A stretch of 64,000 nucleotides of DNA from Paenibacillus sp. FSL R5-0345 (GCF_000758585.1 NZ_CP009281.1:1302001-1366000); one strand, 5' to 3'. Numbered from the stretch's first letter, positions 49,501-59,565 are shown. A program made the numbers and translations. Notes: generated by a model not told the origin, from the letters alone.

Positions 49501-50550
49501 GTGGATCTATTATTGTATATTTTTCGTTTTATCCTCCATTTATTGATTGTGTGGGGAATGTGGCTGCTCATTAAACCACTAATTGAACGGCATTTATGGC
49601 AGGTGAGTCAGAAAGTAGATTTTCGGATCAAATATAAGATGAGTATTTTTGGTAAAAGGGTTAGCTCAGTAAAAAAAAGGCTGTGGCTTTACCGTCATCT
49701 AGATAATTCTCTGTATTTTGTACATCAAAACTATGAGCCGGGTGTAAGTGTTATGCGTTTTGTCGGGCGTACAGTAATAGTATTTATTGCGGTTTTTCTA
49801 TCAGGACTACTGACGATCAGTGAGCTTCCTGGGCGACTTAGTTTTAACAATCCGTTTTTGGATGGAATCACCTTTAATGAAGGACAGTCGATCCAAGAGG
49901 CTTGGAGATTTCCGTTTTTTATGGCTGTGATTTCTGCGATGATTCCTTATTTTCGTATGAGATACATCTACGCACAGAGGAAGGTGCACGGAAGCTACGA
50001 TCTACTTGATGTAGTCAAGATCTCTACCAAATTCACTCATTTGTCGGTAGATTCCATTCTTGATCGGACAGCTGATTTTCTTACGGATAAGAATGTGCTG
50101 AAAGGTCCATTGAAGCTGCTAGGGGCTGCATTTTCTAATTACAGTAATGAGAAGGAGCTTGCCCAGGAAGCCGGAAGGTTTTCCGGTGCGATTGGCACTA
50201 CTTTCGCTTTGGAGTTTATATCGGATCTGCTCTATGCCGAGAAGGAAGGAAGCCGTTATTTAAAAAGCTCGCTGATGCTATTAAACCGTTCTATGGAGCA
50301 ACAGAGGGATACGATTTTGACTGTAAAAGCGGGCAGTAGAGATGCGATCAGCCTTGGCTTATACGGGAATCTATTGGTGCTAGTATCTACGGTTGGAACC
50401 TTTATGTATATGCTGAAGCCTGATGTCTATTTCCAATTGCAGTTTGAGACTACAGTAGGGCTTTCCTTTTTAATGGTGATCATTTCCGGTCTTTTTATTT
50501 CTTTTGTGATCAGTACTATTCTCGCCAGACCTAAACTGGACTACCACTAA
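49501..50550 (+). CDS. TadB-like platform membrane protein, 349 aa
   Basis: GTG 49501 with AAGGGGGTGAAACT upstream. Four or five membrane helices: near 5-25 (LLYIFRFILHLLIVWGMWLL), 85-105, 140-160 and two at the C-terminus (VLVSTVGTFMYML; FLMVIISGLFISFVISTIL). The middle is a diverged T2SSF-like helical domain. Position after the ATPase supports a TadB/TadC platform role; family similarity is low. Confidence 0.65.
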   Translation: MDLLLYIFRFILHLLIVWGMWLLIKPLIERHLWQVSQKVDFRIKYKMSIFGKRVSSVKKRLWLYRHLDNSLYFVHQNYEPGVSVMRFVGRTVIVFIAVFLSGLLTISELPGRLSFNNPFLDGITFNEGQSIQEAWRFPFFMAVISAMIPYFRMRYIYAQRKVHGSYDLLDVVKISTKFTHLSVDSILDRTADFLTDKNVLKGPLKLLGAAFSNYSNEKELAQEAGRFSGAIGTTFALEFISDLLYAEKEGSRYLKSSLMLLNRSMEQQRDTILTVKAGSRDAISLGLYGNLLVLVSTVGTFMYMLKPDVYFQLQFETTVGLSFLMVIISGLFISFVISTILARPKLDYH

Positions 50551-50561
50551 GGTGATGAGCT

Positions 50562-51431
50562 ATGGACAGATTGTTACTATTAGTTACTGTAATCGGGATT
50601 GTATATGTCGCATTACTTGTCTTTGTAAGCAGCAGTAGTAAACAGGAGAGATATCTTGTTCGATTAGGACTACGGTGGAATAAGCTTGGGGAACGGGTGC
50701 AGGGGGATAGACTTCAGCAATTATTGAATGACTCTGGTCTATCGATTTCAGCTCGTAAAATTACGCTTTTCCGTTATTCAGCAGCGCTGATTTATTTAAT
50801 AACTCAAGTCATCAGCGATTTTATACGCTCCGACACCTTTTCGATCTATGATCCTCTAATTGCTCTACTTATTCTCGTAATCAGCAGTCCGATGCGCTAT
50901 CTTCCGTTTGGCTGGGTACTTGCATGGCTTCATCAAAAGACGGTTATTAAAAAAGACGGTGAGCTCATCTCTTTCATTCGTCTATACGAGAATAATCGGC
51001 TACGCAAGCGTGGATATGCACAATTTGGCACTTTTTGCGGGAGTACGGCTGGACATTTTCAATATATACGTCAGGACTTGTACGAGTTGTCAGAACGAGC
51101 AGTAGATGAGGGTGTGGAGGGGGCGATTGAATGGTTTTGTGCCAAGTTTCCGGATGACCATAGTTTTATTAATGACATTCGTTCCATTCTGCTGGCTACT
51201 GAGGGGATGGACGACGACACAGAAGCTGCTAATTATTTACGTGAGCAAGGGAAGATCATCTCCAAAATCTCCAGTGATCAGTATTTAAAAAAATGGTCTT
51301 TTATCGGTGATTTATCGACGATTATTAACGTTATCCCATCGATTGCTACTTTTTTGATGATCGTCGCGATGGCGATGCAGTACATTTTGCTGATCAAAGG
51401 GAATTTTAATGGGGTCGGCATGTTCCAGTGA
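50562..51431 (+). CDS. TadC-like platform membrane protein, 289 aa
   Basis: AAGGTGATGAGCT before ATG 50562. N-terminal helix (LLLLVTVIGIVYVALLVFV), helices near 70-110, a soluble helical region, and a C-terminal helix (ATFLMIVAMAMQYILLIKG). Layout follows TadC; sequence similarity to the copy at 35063 is weak. Partner of the 349-aa protein before it. Confidence 0.6.
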   Translation: MDRLLLLVTVIGIVYVALLVFVSSSSKQERYLVRLGLRWNKLGERVQGDRLQQLLNDSGLSISARKITLFRYSAALIYLITQVISDFIRSDTFSIYDPLIALLILVISSPMRYLPFGWVLAWLHQKTVIKKDGELISFIRLYENNRLRKRGYAQFGTFCGSTAGHFQYIRQDLYELSERAVDEGVEGAIEWFCAKFPDDHSFINDIRSILLATEGMDDDTEAANYLREQGKIISKISSDQYLKKWSFIGDLSTIINVIPSIATFLMIVAMAMQYILLIKGNFNGVGMFQ

Positions 51432-51487
51432 AAAATTGTATATTCAATATTATTTAAAAAATATAAAATAAAAGGGAGATTTTAACA

Positions 51488-51697
51488 ATTAAAAAAGATG
51501 CTATTTCTACTGGTTTGTTTATCGCTATCGGATTTTTGTGCGTGGCCATCGTAATCGCGATTTTAGTTCCTTTGGTGCAAGATGTAATTAATGATACGGA
51601 TGATAATAGACCGGATATCCCGGGTGTAACCTTAATTCAGCCGTTGGATTCCAGCCAAACTGCAGTTGCTTGGGTCTTAACCCACACTTCGGTTTAA
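51488..51697 (+). CDS. Small pilin-like membrane protein, apparent ATT start, 69 aa
   Basis: AAAGGGAGATTTTAACA precedes ATT 51488, which opens IKKDAISTGLFIAIGFLCVAIVIAIL. The next gene opens MKKDSISIAMFLAIGFVIAGMFI, so the two are paralogues and the alignment puts ATT exactly at the start codon. No ATG, GTG or TTG fits as well (TTG 51515 would lose the N-terminus). One membrane helix, then a short outer tail. No Gly/Glu prepilin motif. Probably a small structural subunit of the apparatus. Confidence 0.6.
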   Translation: MKKDAISTGLFIAIGFLCVAIVIAILVPLVQDVINDTDDNRPDIPGVTLIQPLDSSQTAVAWVLTHTSV

Positions 51698-51704
51698 CTC
51701 AATT

Positions 51705-51848
51705 ATGAAAAAAGACTCGATCTCCATAGCAATGTTTCTAGCCATTGGTTTTGTCATCGCAGGGATGTTCATTACGGTAGCCACGCATATCATTGGCAGC
51801 AGTCAGGACGATATTATCACACATACTAAGCAAGTAGAGCAATATTAG
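51705..51848 (+). CDS. Small pilin-like membrane protein, 47 aa
   Basis: MKKDSISIAMFLAIGFVIAGMFITVATHII and a hydrophilic tail (SQDDIITHTKQVEQY). Paralogue of the preceding gene, 7 bases after it. One membrane helix, no class III prepilin cleavage site. Weak ribosome binding site, so probably coupled to the gene before it. Confidence 0.55.
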   Translation: MKKDSISIAMFLAIGFVIAGMFITVATHIIGSSQDDIITHTKQVEQY

Positions 51849-51863
51849 GAGGAGGCGTTTCTA

Positions 51864-52244
51864 TTGAAGGAGACCGTCCTCCGGGCATTATTCATGTGGC
51901 TTGTCCTGTTTATTATCCTGCAGCCCATTTTCACCTATATTGATTATCTGCTAGATTTGCAGGTCAAAGCTAATACGTCCTACATCACACAAAAAGCAGC
52001 AACGGAGGGGATGGTCACAGCATCTATGCGGAATGAAGTGATTTCAAATCTTAAGGCGATTGGGTTCTCGGAGGGTTCCATAGAAATCACAAGCAGCACG
52101 GACACTGTTCAGGAACGAAAAAAACGACTAGATGTTTTTGTAACGGCACCGCGAATAAATCTGTTTCCGTATAACTTTTCCACGGTTTCGCAGCCTACCC
52201 GATATTATGGGCATGGGTCAATTATGAGTGAATATCTCGATTGA
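51864..52244 (+). CDS. TadE-like minor pilin candidate, 126 aa
   Basis: TTG 51864 with ATTAGGAGGAGGCGTTTC upstream. N-terminal helix (VLRALFMWLVLFIILQPIFTYIDYLL), then a soluble alpha/beta domain (VISNLKAIGFSEGSIEITSSTDTVQERKKRLDVFVTAP) as seen in TadE/pilin-like minor subunits. No Glu at +5 motif. Function inferred from place and layout. Confidence 0.55.
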   Translation: MKETVLRALFMWLVLFIILQPIFTYIDYLLDLQVKANTSYITQKAATEGMVTASMRNEVISNLKAIGFSEGSIEITSSTDTVQERKKRLDVFVTAPRINLFPYNFSTVSQPTRYYGHGSIMSEYLD

Positions 52245-52264
52245 TTAAGGGATGAGCCTAATTT

Positions 52265-52762
52265 ATGGATTACATTATTAAGCTGGCATTTGTCCTACTG
52301 ATCTTTATCTACTCCTGGTTCTTTCAGATTCAGAATCAGGAGTGGGACATGCTGCGCAGCATGCTAAAAGATGCAAACAATATCGCTGTTCACGATGCCG
52401 CGCAGGAGTTAGATGAGATTGAACTCACGCAAGGCCGTCTAATTATCGATCCCACGCTTGCATACGATACTTTTCAGCATGCCTTACAGGCGAATCTTGG
52501 ACTTGATAACGGTCTTTCTCCCAAAATGGGCAGCCGTTTTAAGAATCAAGTAAAGATCGTGAAGTTCGATATTGTTGATGATGCTGCTGGAGTGACTTTT
52601 CCGCTTTTATACGAGGATAGTGAATATGGCATTACCAAATACATAGAGGGTCCCTCGGTTATTGCCGTCATTGAGACGGAACATCCGCTGCTGATCTCCA
52701 GAGCCAAAACACAAGAGCCAATCAGAGTACCAGCAGTTCAGGAGTATAAGTTCAATAAGTAG
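52265..52762 (+). CDS. Minor pilin-like membrane protein, 165 aa
   Basis: ATG 52265 with AAGGGATGAGCCTAATTT upstream. N-terminal helix (YIIKLAFVLLIFIYSWFFQ) directly at the start, then a soluble domain (LKDANNIAVHDAAQELDEIELTQGRLIID). No recognised family and no prepilin cleavage motif. Probably another minor component of the second apparatus. Confidence 0.5.
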   Translation: MDYIIKLAFVLLIFIYSWFFQIQNQEWDMLRSMLKDANNIAVHDAAQELDEIELTQGRLIIDPTLAYDTFQHALQANLGLDNGLSPKMGSRFKNQVKIVKFDIVDDAAGVTFPLLYEDSEYGITKYIEGPSVIAVIETEHPLLISRAKTQEPIRVPAVQEYKFNK

Positions 52763-52797
52763 GGAAAATCCAATTGAGACTAGGGAGAGATTTGGGG

Positions 52798-53448
52798 ATG
52801 AAGAAGAAAATTGTAGAGGCGACTATGGCAGCAACAATGTTATTGGGTGCAGTATTGGGGCAGGGAGTGGTTGCAAATGCGGAAGCGGTTACACCAGTAG
52901 CTACTGCTAAGCCAACAGCGGCGGTAAAACCTACAGCAAGCGTGAAACCAACAGCAACGCCGATGCCTATTATGAGGGATAATCTGAGTAAATTTGGTCT
53001 GAAGAAAGAAGTGGAGCTGCCTGTGACGGTAACGGTGGGTGGGTTGAGTTATACGTTAGAGAAGATAATGATCTATGATATTAATTCCAAAGATGCACAG
53101 GGGTTAATTAAGAAATACGACTACCAAGGTACAGGAAAATATTTTATTTGGACAAAGATTACGGTTGAGAATAAGAGTAGGGACATGATTCGGCAGAATG
53201 TAACGGACTTAAGCGAAAAGTGGAGATTACTTTTTGGTGATGAACCGACGGCTCCTACAATGCCTAAAGCCAGTTATTACAAACCAAATAGTAATGAAGC
53301 TGTATGGGATTGGAGTCTAGCACCTGGGCAAAAGTTAAGTACGTATCAAGCTTATCTTTATAGTGGGAATTTCAACTGGTTCTACATTAAAGCAAAATAT
53401 AAAGGTGCTTCTGAGTCGAAATACATCGTTAATCGTCCAGTAGAGTAG
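52798..53448 (+). CDS. Secreted protein with Pro/Thr linker, 216 aa
   Basis: ATG 52798 with CTAGGGAGAGATTTGGGG upstream. Signal peptide ~1-30 (KKKIVEATMAATMLLGAVLGQGVVANAEA), then repeats of the type 'VKPTA' (~31-58) and a beta-rich domain (ELPVTVTVGGLSYTLEKIMIYDIN; YFIWTKITVENKSRDMI) like extracellular Ig-like domains of the DUF4352/FxLYD kind. Likely cell-surface partner of the two large proteins that follow. Confidence 0.6.
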   Translation: MKKKIVEATMAATMLLGAVLGQGVVANAEAVTPVATAKPTAAVKPTASVKPTATPMPIMRDNLSKFGLKKEVELPVTVTVGGLSYTLEKIMIYDINSKDAQGLIKKYDYQGTGKYFIWTKITVENKSRDMIRQNVTDLSEKWRLLFGDEPTAPTMPKASYYKPNSNEAVWDWSLAPGQKLSTYQAYLYSGNFNWFYIKAKYKGASESKYIVNRPVE

Positions 53449-53457
53449 GTAAATACA

Positions 53458-55713
53458 ATGAAAAATATCTATTCTTTTGCTCTTTGCTTGTTCTTAATTT
53501 TCCCTTTCTTTATTTATCCTGCAGAGGCAGCCGACACGAAATCTATAACGTTGAGCGTACCAATTACAACGGGCTTGACGGGATCGATCAATAGCGCGAA
53601 GACATTTTATTTAGACCTTCCTAGTGGGGTATCAAGCGCCTCGATCAAGACAGGTACGCTTAAATATAACGGCAATAACAGTACTATCGGTGCAATTACA
53701 CTTGAAAATGGTAAGGTGAAAGTTACTTTGAAGGGGAATGAAAAGTCTGAAACATTTTCGGTAGAAGGATACGATGGAGATTATAAAGAACAATTCATCA
53801 CCCAACCTGGTAATTCCATCTGGCGTTATGCGGATGGTAGAAGGTGGCAGATCAATAACTACAAACCTGAACTGGGAAAGAACGATAGTTATAACGTCAA
53901 CGCTGCAGATTCGCTCATGCCATCAGGTGAACCGCCCAAAAGGGACGTAGTTACAAAATCAGATATTTCTAATAGGGGATTAGTATGGTTTGGTAAGGGA
54001 GGAACAGAAATAATATCTGCTAGTAGTGTCATTCAGTCTAGTATCAGAGTTGAAAGATCAAATCTTATTGGAGCGACTGGTACAAGCGAAATCAAGGATG
54101 GCAATAAGTTTATTATTACCTATACAGTGCCTTCGGCGAATGTCCGGCCAGAACAAGTTTCAGATGGTTTTGATAAGGGACAATGGGTAGAAGGACGCTT
54201 GTATTTTGTATTGCTTCCTTATTATTTCACAGCCAGTGCCAAAGTAACTTCTTACAGCTACGCTGGCACTGTGAACTTCGACTACACTCTCCCTACAGAA
54301 CCAACTCTTACCGGTACGGTAACTCTAAACAAACCTAATCCCAATCCTACGAAATTGGGAGATAAAGATGAACCTGTTCAAATTTCACTAATGGGGCAGC
54401 TGCAAGGATACAATGATGCTTCAAACATTGATGAGTGGGTGTTCTATGCTAAAGAGAAAGATAGGAATAATACACTCAAAACGAAAAAGGAGTCTGCAAA
54501 GACATTTAACGTGAGTACTTTATTTGATTTTGAGATTAAAAAATCGAGTGTTACGGGCGAACATTTTACTCAGGAATATGCTTTAACCGTTCTCGTCCGC
54601 TTTAAAAAGCCGATCGTTACAAAGAATGGAACCATCACCTCTCTGGAACAACCTCTACAGATTTCGGCAGGTGTTTATAAAAACAATCCCACAGTTACGT
54701 TTCCTCCACCACCAACGAATCCAACAACTCCGGAAGGAAAGCCACCTATAGCAAGAATTTCAGCGCCGAGATATGTCAAAGCAGGAGATGATACGTTAAT
54801 TAGCGGTGCAGCATCCTATGATCCAGATGGATATATTAATATCTACGTGTGGGAAAATTCGGGTGCGCAAGGAGAGATCGGTAATGCTTCAAAAGGTTAT
54901 GTGTGGTACACACCTGAACAAGTTGGTCAAACATTCCCTATCGCGCTCACAGTTGTAGACAATGAAAATCAAACGGGGAGTACGAGTAGAGAAATTACCG
55001 TCACTGAGCCGAAACCATCAGCAGGGTTAGCCATAGAAGGAACACTTAAACAAAATCGTAAAACGACATTATTCAATAGAAGCCAGAGTCCAACACGGTT
55101 TCCCTTAGTATCGAGTAAAACGCGAGTTACGATTACTGCTGTTTCTGGTGGGACGAATGCAGATATAAAGTACAGTGGCACACTATCTGATTTTGAAAAC
55201 AAAGACGTCTTATTTAAGAAACCCGGTAAATATAAAGCTACGATTTATGTAGAAAACACACTTGGTTACTCAGATAGTAGTGAGATTACTTTTGATATCG
55301 TTCCAGATGAAGTACCGTATAATTACTTTACTCTACCAGGAGTAGTCTATCGAAGTCCCGACTTTGGGAACAAAGCGGTTGTTTCATTAGATGATATTTC
55401 ATATTCTTCTGACAAAGATGTAATCGGCCGCAGATTATGGGAGTATCGTTATGATTCTAATAATGATGGCAGCTTTGAAGGAGAAAAATGGGTGATTTTT
55501 AGTAATGAAAATGCGGATCGTTTGAATTTAGAGCTGAGTGAGGTAGGGAAATATGAAGTCCGACTTACTGTCTTTGAAGAATTTGGTCAACCAACCATTG
55601 ATGAGTTTGTGACAGAAGCTGATCGGAAATCTACAAATTCAGATGGCCAAAAGCTAAGCTCAAGAGTAGTAGAAGTGAAAAATCGAGCGCCAGAAGTGGA
55701 TTGGTCCTGGTAG
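53458..55713 (+). CDS. Secreted PKD-domain surface protein, 751 aa
   Basis: ATG 53458, nine bases after the previous stop. Signal peptide ~1-24 (KNIYSFALCLFLIFPFFIYPAEA). N-terminal ~25-400 is beta-rich without a known family. A Pro-rich linker (FPPPPTNPTTPEG) leads to a PKD domain (~430-520: KPPIARISAPRYVKAGDDTLISGAASYDPDG) and further Ig-like modules to the end (NRAPEVDWSW). PKD modules are typical of extracellular binding proteins. Same operon as the Tad-like genes, so it may be their cargo or adhesin. Confidence 0.7.
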   Translation: MKNIYSFALCLFLIFPFFIYPAEAADTKSITLSVPITTGLTGSINSAKTFYLDLPSGVSSASIKTGTLKYNGNNSTIGAITLENGKVKVTLKGNEKSETFSVEGYDGDYKEQFITQPGNSIWRYADGRRWQINNYKPELGKNDSYNVNAADSLMPSGEPPKRDVVTKSDISNRGLVWFGKGGTEIISASSVIQSSIRVERSNLIGATGTSEIKDGNKFIITYTVPSANVRPEQVSDGFDKGQWVEGRLYFVLLPYYFTASAKVTSYSYAGTVNFDYTLPTEPTLTGTVTLNKPNPNPTKLGDKDEPVQISLMGQLQGYNDASNIDEWVFYAKEKDRNNTLKTKKESAKTFNVSTLFDFEIKKSSVTGEHFTQEYALTVLVRFKKPIVTKNGTITSLEQPLQISAGVYKNNPTVTFPPPPTNPTTPEGKPPIARISAPRYVKAGDDTLISGAASYDPDGYINIYVWENSGAQGEIGNASKGYVWYTPEQVGQTFPIALTVVDNENQTGSTSREITVTEPKPSAGLAIEGTLKQNRKTTLFNRSQSPTRFPLVSSKTRVTITAVSGGTNADIKYSGTLSDFENKDVLFKKPGKYKATIYVENTLGYSDSSEITFDIVPDEVPYNYFTLPGVVYRSPDFGNKAVVSLDDISYSSDKDVIGRRLWEYRYDSNNDGSFEGEKWVIFSNENADRLNLELSEVGKYEVRLTVFEEFGQPTIDEFVTEADRKSTNSDGQKLSSRVVEVKNRAPEVDWSW

Positions 55714-55725
55714 AAAGGTGCTTAA

Positions 55726-58700
55726 ATGAAAAAAATAAAAGAAATGTTCTCTCTAGTCCTTATAATCACTTTATTATTCGGATTAATGCCTAGTCAGAGC
55801 ATATATATTCAAACCGTAGAAGCTGCGACTGGTGATCCGAATATCGTCAATTATAAGGATGTTAACATTCCTGCTTACTCCGAGTACCATGATGCAGGAT
55901 GGAACTACGGAGATTCAAATATAACTATAAATAATCAAAAGCTTACTAACATTAAATACAATAAAACAACCAAACAATTAACATTTGATATTAGTCCAGA
56001 TGCATTATTTACTTCAAAAGCAACTATCGCTCGTCATAAAGAAAGTGGTTCGTCGAGTATAGTCCAAGGTACAACTATGTGTGTTGGCGCAATAAGTGAG
56101 GGGGCAATGTCTCAAAATCTTCCGACTTACGCGTATGGTTGTCCAGCTGGAGAATATGGTCAATATGTCATGTTTAAACCACTTGAAAAACTGTTTTTCA
56201 AAGGATACGATACCGAACCAAATGTCGTTGATACTAAAATTAATTTAGCAACAGATACACCTTATTCAAATTGGATTGGTTCAAATGTTTTTGATGGTAT
56301 ACCCAAAGGGATATCTATAGAATACTCGCTACGGATAGGCTATCAACATAACTCGGGCGGTTTGTCACCAGAAAATGGTTATGCTTTAATATCTTTTGGT
56401 CATACCATTCGATTTGTATACCCCTTAATACCGAACAGTCCACCTACCATTTCGTTAAATACACCTAATAATCAAGTCCTGCAGAACGAGCCTGGACGCA
56501 ATACACTTAACATCGAGGGATATGTCCACGATCCAGATAATGATGATCTTATCGTAAGTGCGGAGATACCCAATGTATTTTATAGGAAGACGGTAGTATC
56601 TCAAACGAAAGGATATCAGTATTTCTCTATTCCTGTAGATGCTATAGGTGACTCTATTCCTCCAGGGGATTATACGATGACTGTAAAAGTAGCTGATCCT
56701 GCGAATTTGTCGGAATCTGTGAATATGACTTTTAAAGTTACCAATAGACTTAAGCGAAACGCTTTTGTCCTCGTGAATAGTCCTATCGAGAATAGCGGTA
56801 CCACCTATGAAGACTATGAGGGAGATGCTAAATACGCTGATCGAGTGAGATATGATCATGATCCCAATTACTTTGATAACTCAATGGGTATTTTAGGGGA
56901 TTCGGGATTATGGAGGACAAGCCTTTACACTTCATTTCCATATACCGGACAATATGTCGTGAGTTATCAAGCTAAGGATATACCGAAAAGGGATGCTCTC
57001 TTTGCTGAATATCAGATGTGGAGTAGAGATGCCGCATCTACGATGAGTTTTAAAGTTCACCGTAAGCCAATAGCGCTTTTTTCAGCAAGACTTATCAATG
57101 GAAATGTTCAATTAATAGACTTTTCCTATGATTTAGACCATATTACAAGTTCGGATAAAGGGATTATGCAGTGGCAATGGCAATATAAAAAGTCCTTTGA
57201 TGAGATGTGGATCGACGGGCAGCCACCTGGGGGAGTTTTTGAGAAAGACAGTTACGACATTCGTTTAAGAGTCCGTGATGTGGATGGAGATAATGGAATC
57301 GGTGTATGGAGTGATTGGTGTCAACGTATTGTGGGGAATGCGTCTGTTAATCTACCACCCGTTGCATTATTTACCGTTGATCCGAATATCGTTTCTTATC
57401 GTAAATCTACGACCATTATTGATAAGTCTTTCGATCCAGATAATGATCCATTAGATGTATATTACTGGACTGTAATCAAAGACGGATGGAATAAAGTATG
57501 GGAACATTGGGGTGGAGCAACAACACCGCCGAATATCGCATCATTCGGTGAAGGGAATTATCAACTCAATCTACAAGTACATGATAATCGTGGCTTGTGG
57601 TCAGATTGGTACACTCAAAATGTAAAGGTAGTCAATCATCCACCGGCTGCAGCATTTACAATGCCTAACGAAATATACCGCGATACGATTATCACAATGG
57701 ATAACTTAACACCAGATCCCGATGAAGATGGAGATGTTCTATCTTATGCCTGGAATACAAAATTTAATGACTCTCCCAACTACTGGGCAGGAAACAACCG
57801 TTATCAATCAATGACCATTCGTGATCTTATTAATCGTAACGGTATATCACATAAAAAAGCCATTTCTGACGGTTGGGAAATGCAGCTCACAGCTTCTGAT
57901 GGAAGGTTAAGCTCTTATGCGACGCGCACATTTATGGTTAAGAATCATGTTCCTGTTGCTAAGATTAACGGACCTTCATCCGTAAATCAGTATGATACAA
58001 AACAATTTACGTCAGGCGATACCGATGAAGATACATCAGATCAAGGCTCATTAGAATACTACTGGAAAGTAACGAACAGTACGGGTGAAGTGAAATCGTA
58101 TCTTACTCGCGATATTACGCTTACCTTCTCAGATCCGGGGATATATACGCTAGAACATTGGGCAATCGATCAGATAGGAGATAAGTCGAATATCGCTGGA
58201 TTGCAAGTCCAAGTGAAAGAGAATTTGGCACCTTCTATGACTTTAACTAGTCCTCTAGGTACAGCAACAAACCCATCTGTGATAGACTCGGACCAAGGCG
58301 ATCCATTAATCAAGTGGACTTACGCGGATCCGGAAAATGATTCACAGGAGAAATACAGGTTAGAGTTCTTTGCGAAGGATGGTCTATTAGTCTCCACTAT
58401 AGAAAATCCGGATCCTTCAGGATTGCTCAGACAATATCAAATCCCAAATAATACATTTGAACGGTTTGAATACTTTACAGTGCAAGGTCGAGCATACTCC
58501 AAATTTTCATGGTCAGATGTATCAAATGAAAAAACATTCATCATCGATAATGCTCCTAAGCCGGGATTCACGCTAATCACAGATACGGGAAGAGATGCTA
58601 CAAAGGAACCGATCTACCGTACAGATGTTTTGAATATTAAAAGTACGGCTACGGACAAGGATGAGCCTAAAGGAGATAGCATTAGCCTTAAGTATTATCT

Positions 58701-59565
58701 GAAAACATCAAATGGTTCAGAAGCTCTCGCAAGTGTAAAAAATGACTTTACCAAGCAATTTAGCAGCAATGGTACCTTTACGTTTAGACAACGTGTAACA
58801 GATTCTCTAGGGCTATATCGAGATCTTTCCCAGAATGTTACCATAGTCAACCGTATACCTACAGTTTCGATAACGTACCCAACCAGTATGGACTCGTCAA
58901 ATCCCACAATCGCAAGTACACTCACACCAATCATTAAATGGGATTATCAAGATGAGGATGGAGATCTGCAGCAACGCTGTAAGGTGCGGATTATTAACTT
59001 GGCCACCGGTGCAATCAAGGTCCAATCCGGTGAACAAGTATCAAGCGCTAAGCAATGGCAGATTCCAGCTGGTTCACTAATCGAGAACGAGAAGTATGCC
59101 GTCGAGGTTGAAGTTTTTGACGGATTCAGCTGGAGCAATGTTTCTGCACGTAAATACTTTATGGTGAATCTATTAAGTATAAAAGGTGTAGTGAAGCACA
59201 CCGAAGAGTGGAACAACAACCGTAAAGGTTATAACTTGAAAAAGAGCGGAAATGAGGAGAGTCCAAGAGGCTACAACGTATTTTGGGCAGGAGAGCGTTT
59301 TATTCTGCAAGGTACAGCAACAGGTCTCCCGGATACTGTGCAAGTGACCATGAACGGAGAGTTCACTACGCAGCTCAGCCCAACTAACGATGATAAAATC
59401 TTCTGGACAGGTGAATTGTACGATAGTTCATTTGAAAAGCTACCAGATGGTCCGGTTACTTTTACCTTTACGGCTCAGAATGTGTACAACACCAAAACGG
59501 ATACCGTTACAGTTGTTATATCATCGGATTGGTCGGAGTATTTCCAGAGTCATCGGATTAAGTAG
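55726..59565 (+). CDS. Large secreted multi-PKD/Ig-like protein, 1279 aa
   Basis: ATG 55726 with AGAAAGGTGCTTAA upstream. Signal peptide ~1-34. Then at least six PKD/Ig-like modules, recognised by starts such as NSPPTISLNTP (~243), LPPVALFTVDP (~543), HPPAAAFTMP (~643), HVPVAKINGP, APKPGFTLIT and IPTVSITYP, and by DPDNDD/DPDED/DEDGD calcium-like acidic loops. No LPxTG anchor is seen. Likely an extended adhesin or sheath protein handled by the preceding machine. Last gene of the locus. Confidence 0.72.
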   Translation: MKKIKEMFSLVLIITLLFGLMPSQSIYIQTVEAATGDPNIVNYKDVNIPAYSEYHDAGWNYGDSNITINNQKLTNIKYNKTTKQLTFDISPDALFTSKATIARHKESGSSSIVQGTTMCVGAISEGAMSQNLPTYAYGCPAGEYGQYVMFKPLEKLFFKGYDTEPNVVDTKINLATDTPYSNWIGSNVFDGIPKGISIEYSLRIGYQHNSGGLSPENGYALISFGHTIRFVYPLIPNSPPTISLNTPNNQVLQNEPGRNTLNIEGYVHDPDNDDLIVSAEIPNVFYRKTVVSQTKGYQYFSIPVDAIGDSIPPGDYTMTVKVADPANLSESVNMTFKVTNRLKRNAFVLVNSPIENSGTTYEDYEGDAKYADRVRYDHDPNYFDNSMGILGDSGLWRTSLYTSFPYTGQYVVSYQAKDIPKRDALFAEYQMWSRDAASTMSFKVHRKPIALFSARLINGNVQLIDFSYDLDHITSSDKGIMQWQWQYKKSFDEMWIDGQPPGGVFEKDSYDIRLRVRDVDGDNGIGVWSDWCQRIVGNASVNLPPVALFTVDPNIVSYRKSTTIIDKSFDPDNDPLDVYYWTVIKDGWNKVWEHWGGATTPPNIASFGEGNYQLNLQVHDNRGLWSDWYTQNVKVVNHPPAAAFTMPNEIYRDTIITMDNLTPDPDEDGDVLSYAWNTKFNDSPNYWAGNNRYQSMTIRDLINRNGISHKKAISDGWEMQLTASDGRLSSYATRTFMVKNHVPVAKINGPSSVNQYDTKQFTSGDTDEDTSDQGSLEYYWKVTNSTGEVKSYLTRDITLTFSDPGIYTLEHWAIDQIGDKSNIAGLQVQVKENLAPSMTLTSPLGTATNPSVIDSDQGDPLIKWTYADPENDSQEKYRLEFFAKDGLLVSTIENPDPSGLLRQYQIPNNTFERFEYFTVQGRAYSKFSWSDVSNEKTFIIDNAPKPGFTLITDTGRDATKEPIYRTDVLNIKSTATDKDEPKGDSISLKYYLKTSNGSEALASVKNDFTKQFSSNGTFTFRQRVTDSLGLYRDLSQNVTIVNRIPTVSITYPTSMDSSNPTIASTLTPIIKWDYQDEDGDLQQRCKVRIINLATGAIKVQSGEQVSSAKQWQIPAGSLIENEKYAVEVEVFDGFSWSNVSARKYFMVNLLSIKGVVKHTEEWNNNRKGYNLKKSGNEESPRGYNVFWAGERFILQGTATGLPDTVQVTMNGEFTTQLSPTNDDKIFWTGELYDSSFEKLPDGPVTFTFTAQNVYNTKTDTVTVVISSDWSEYFQSHRIK

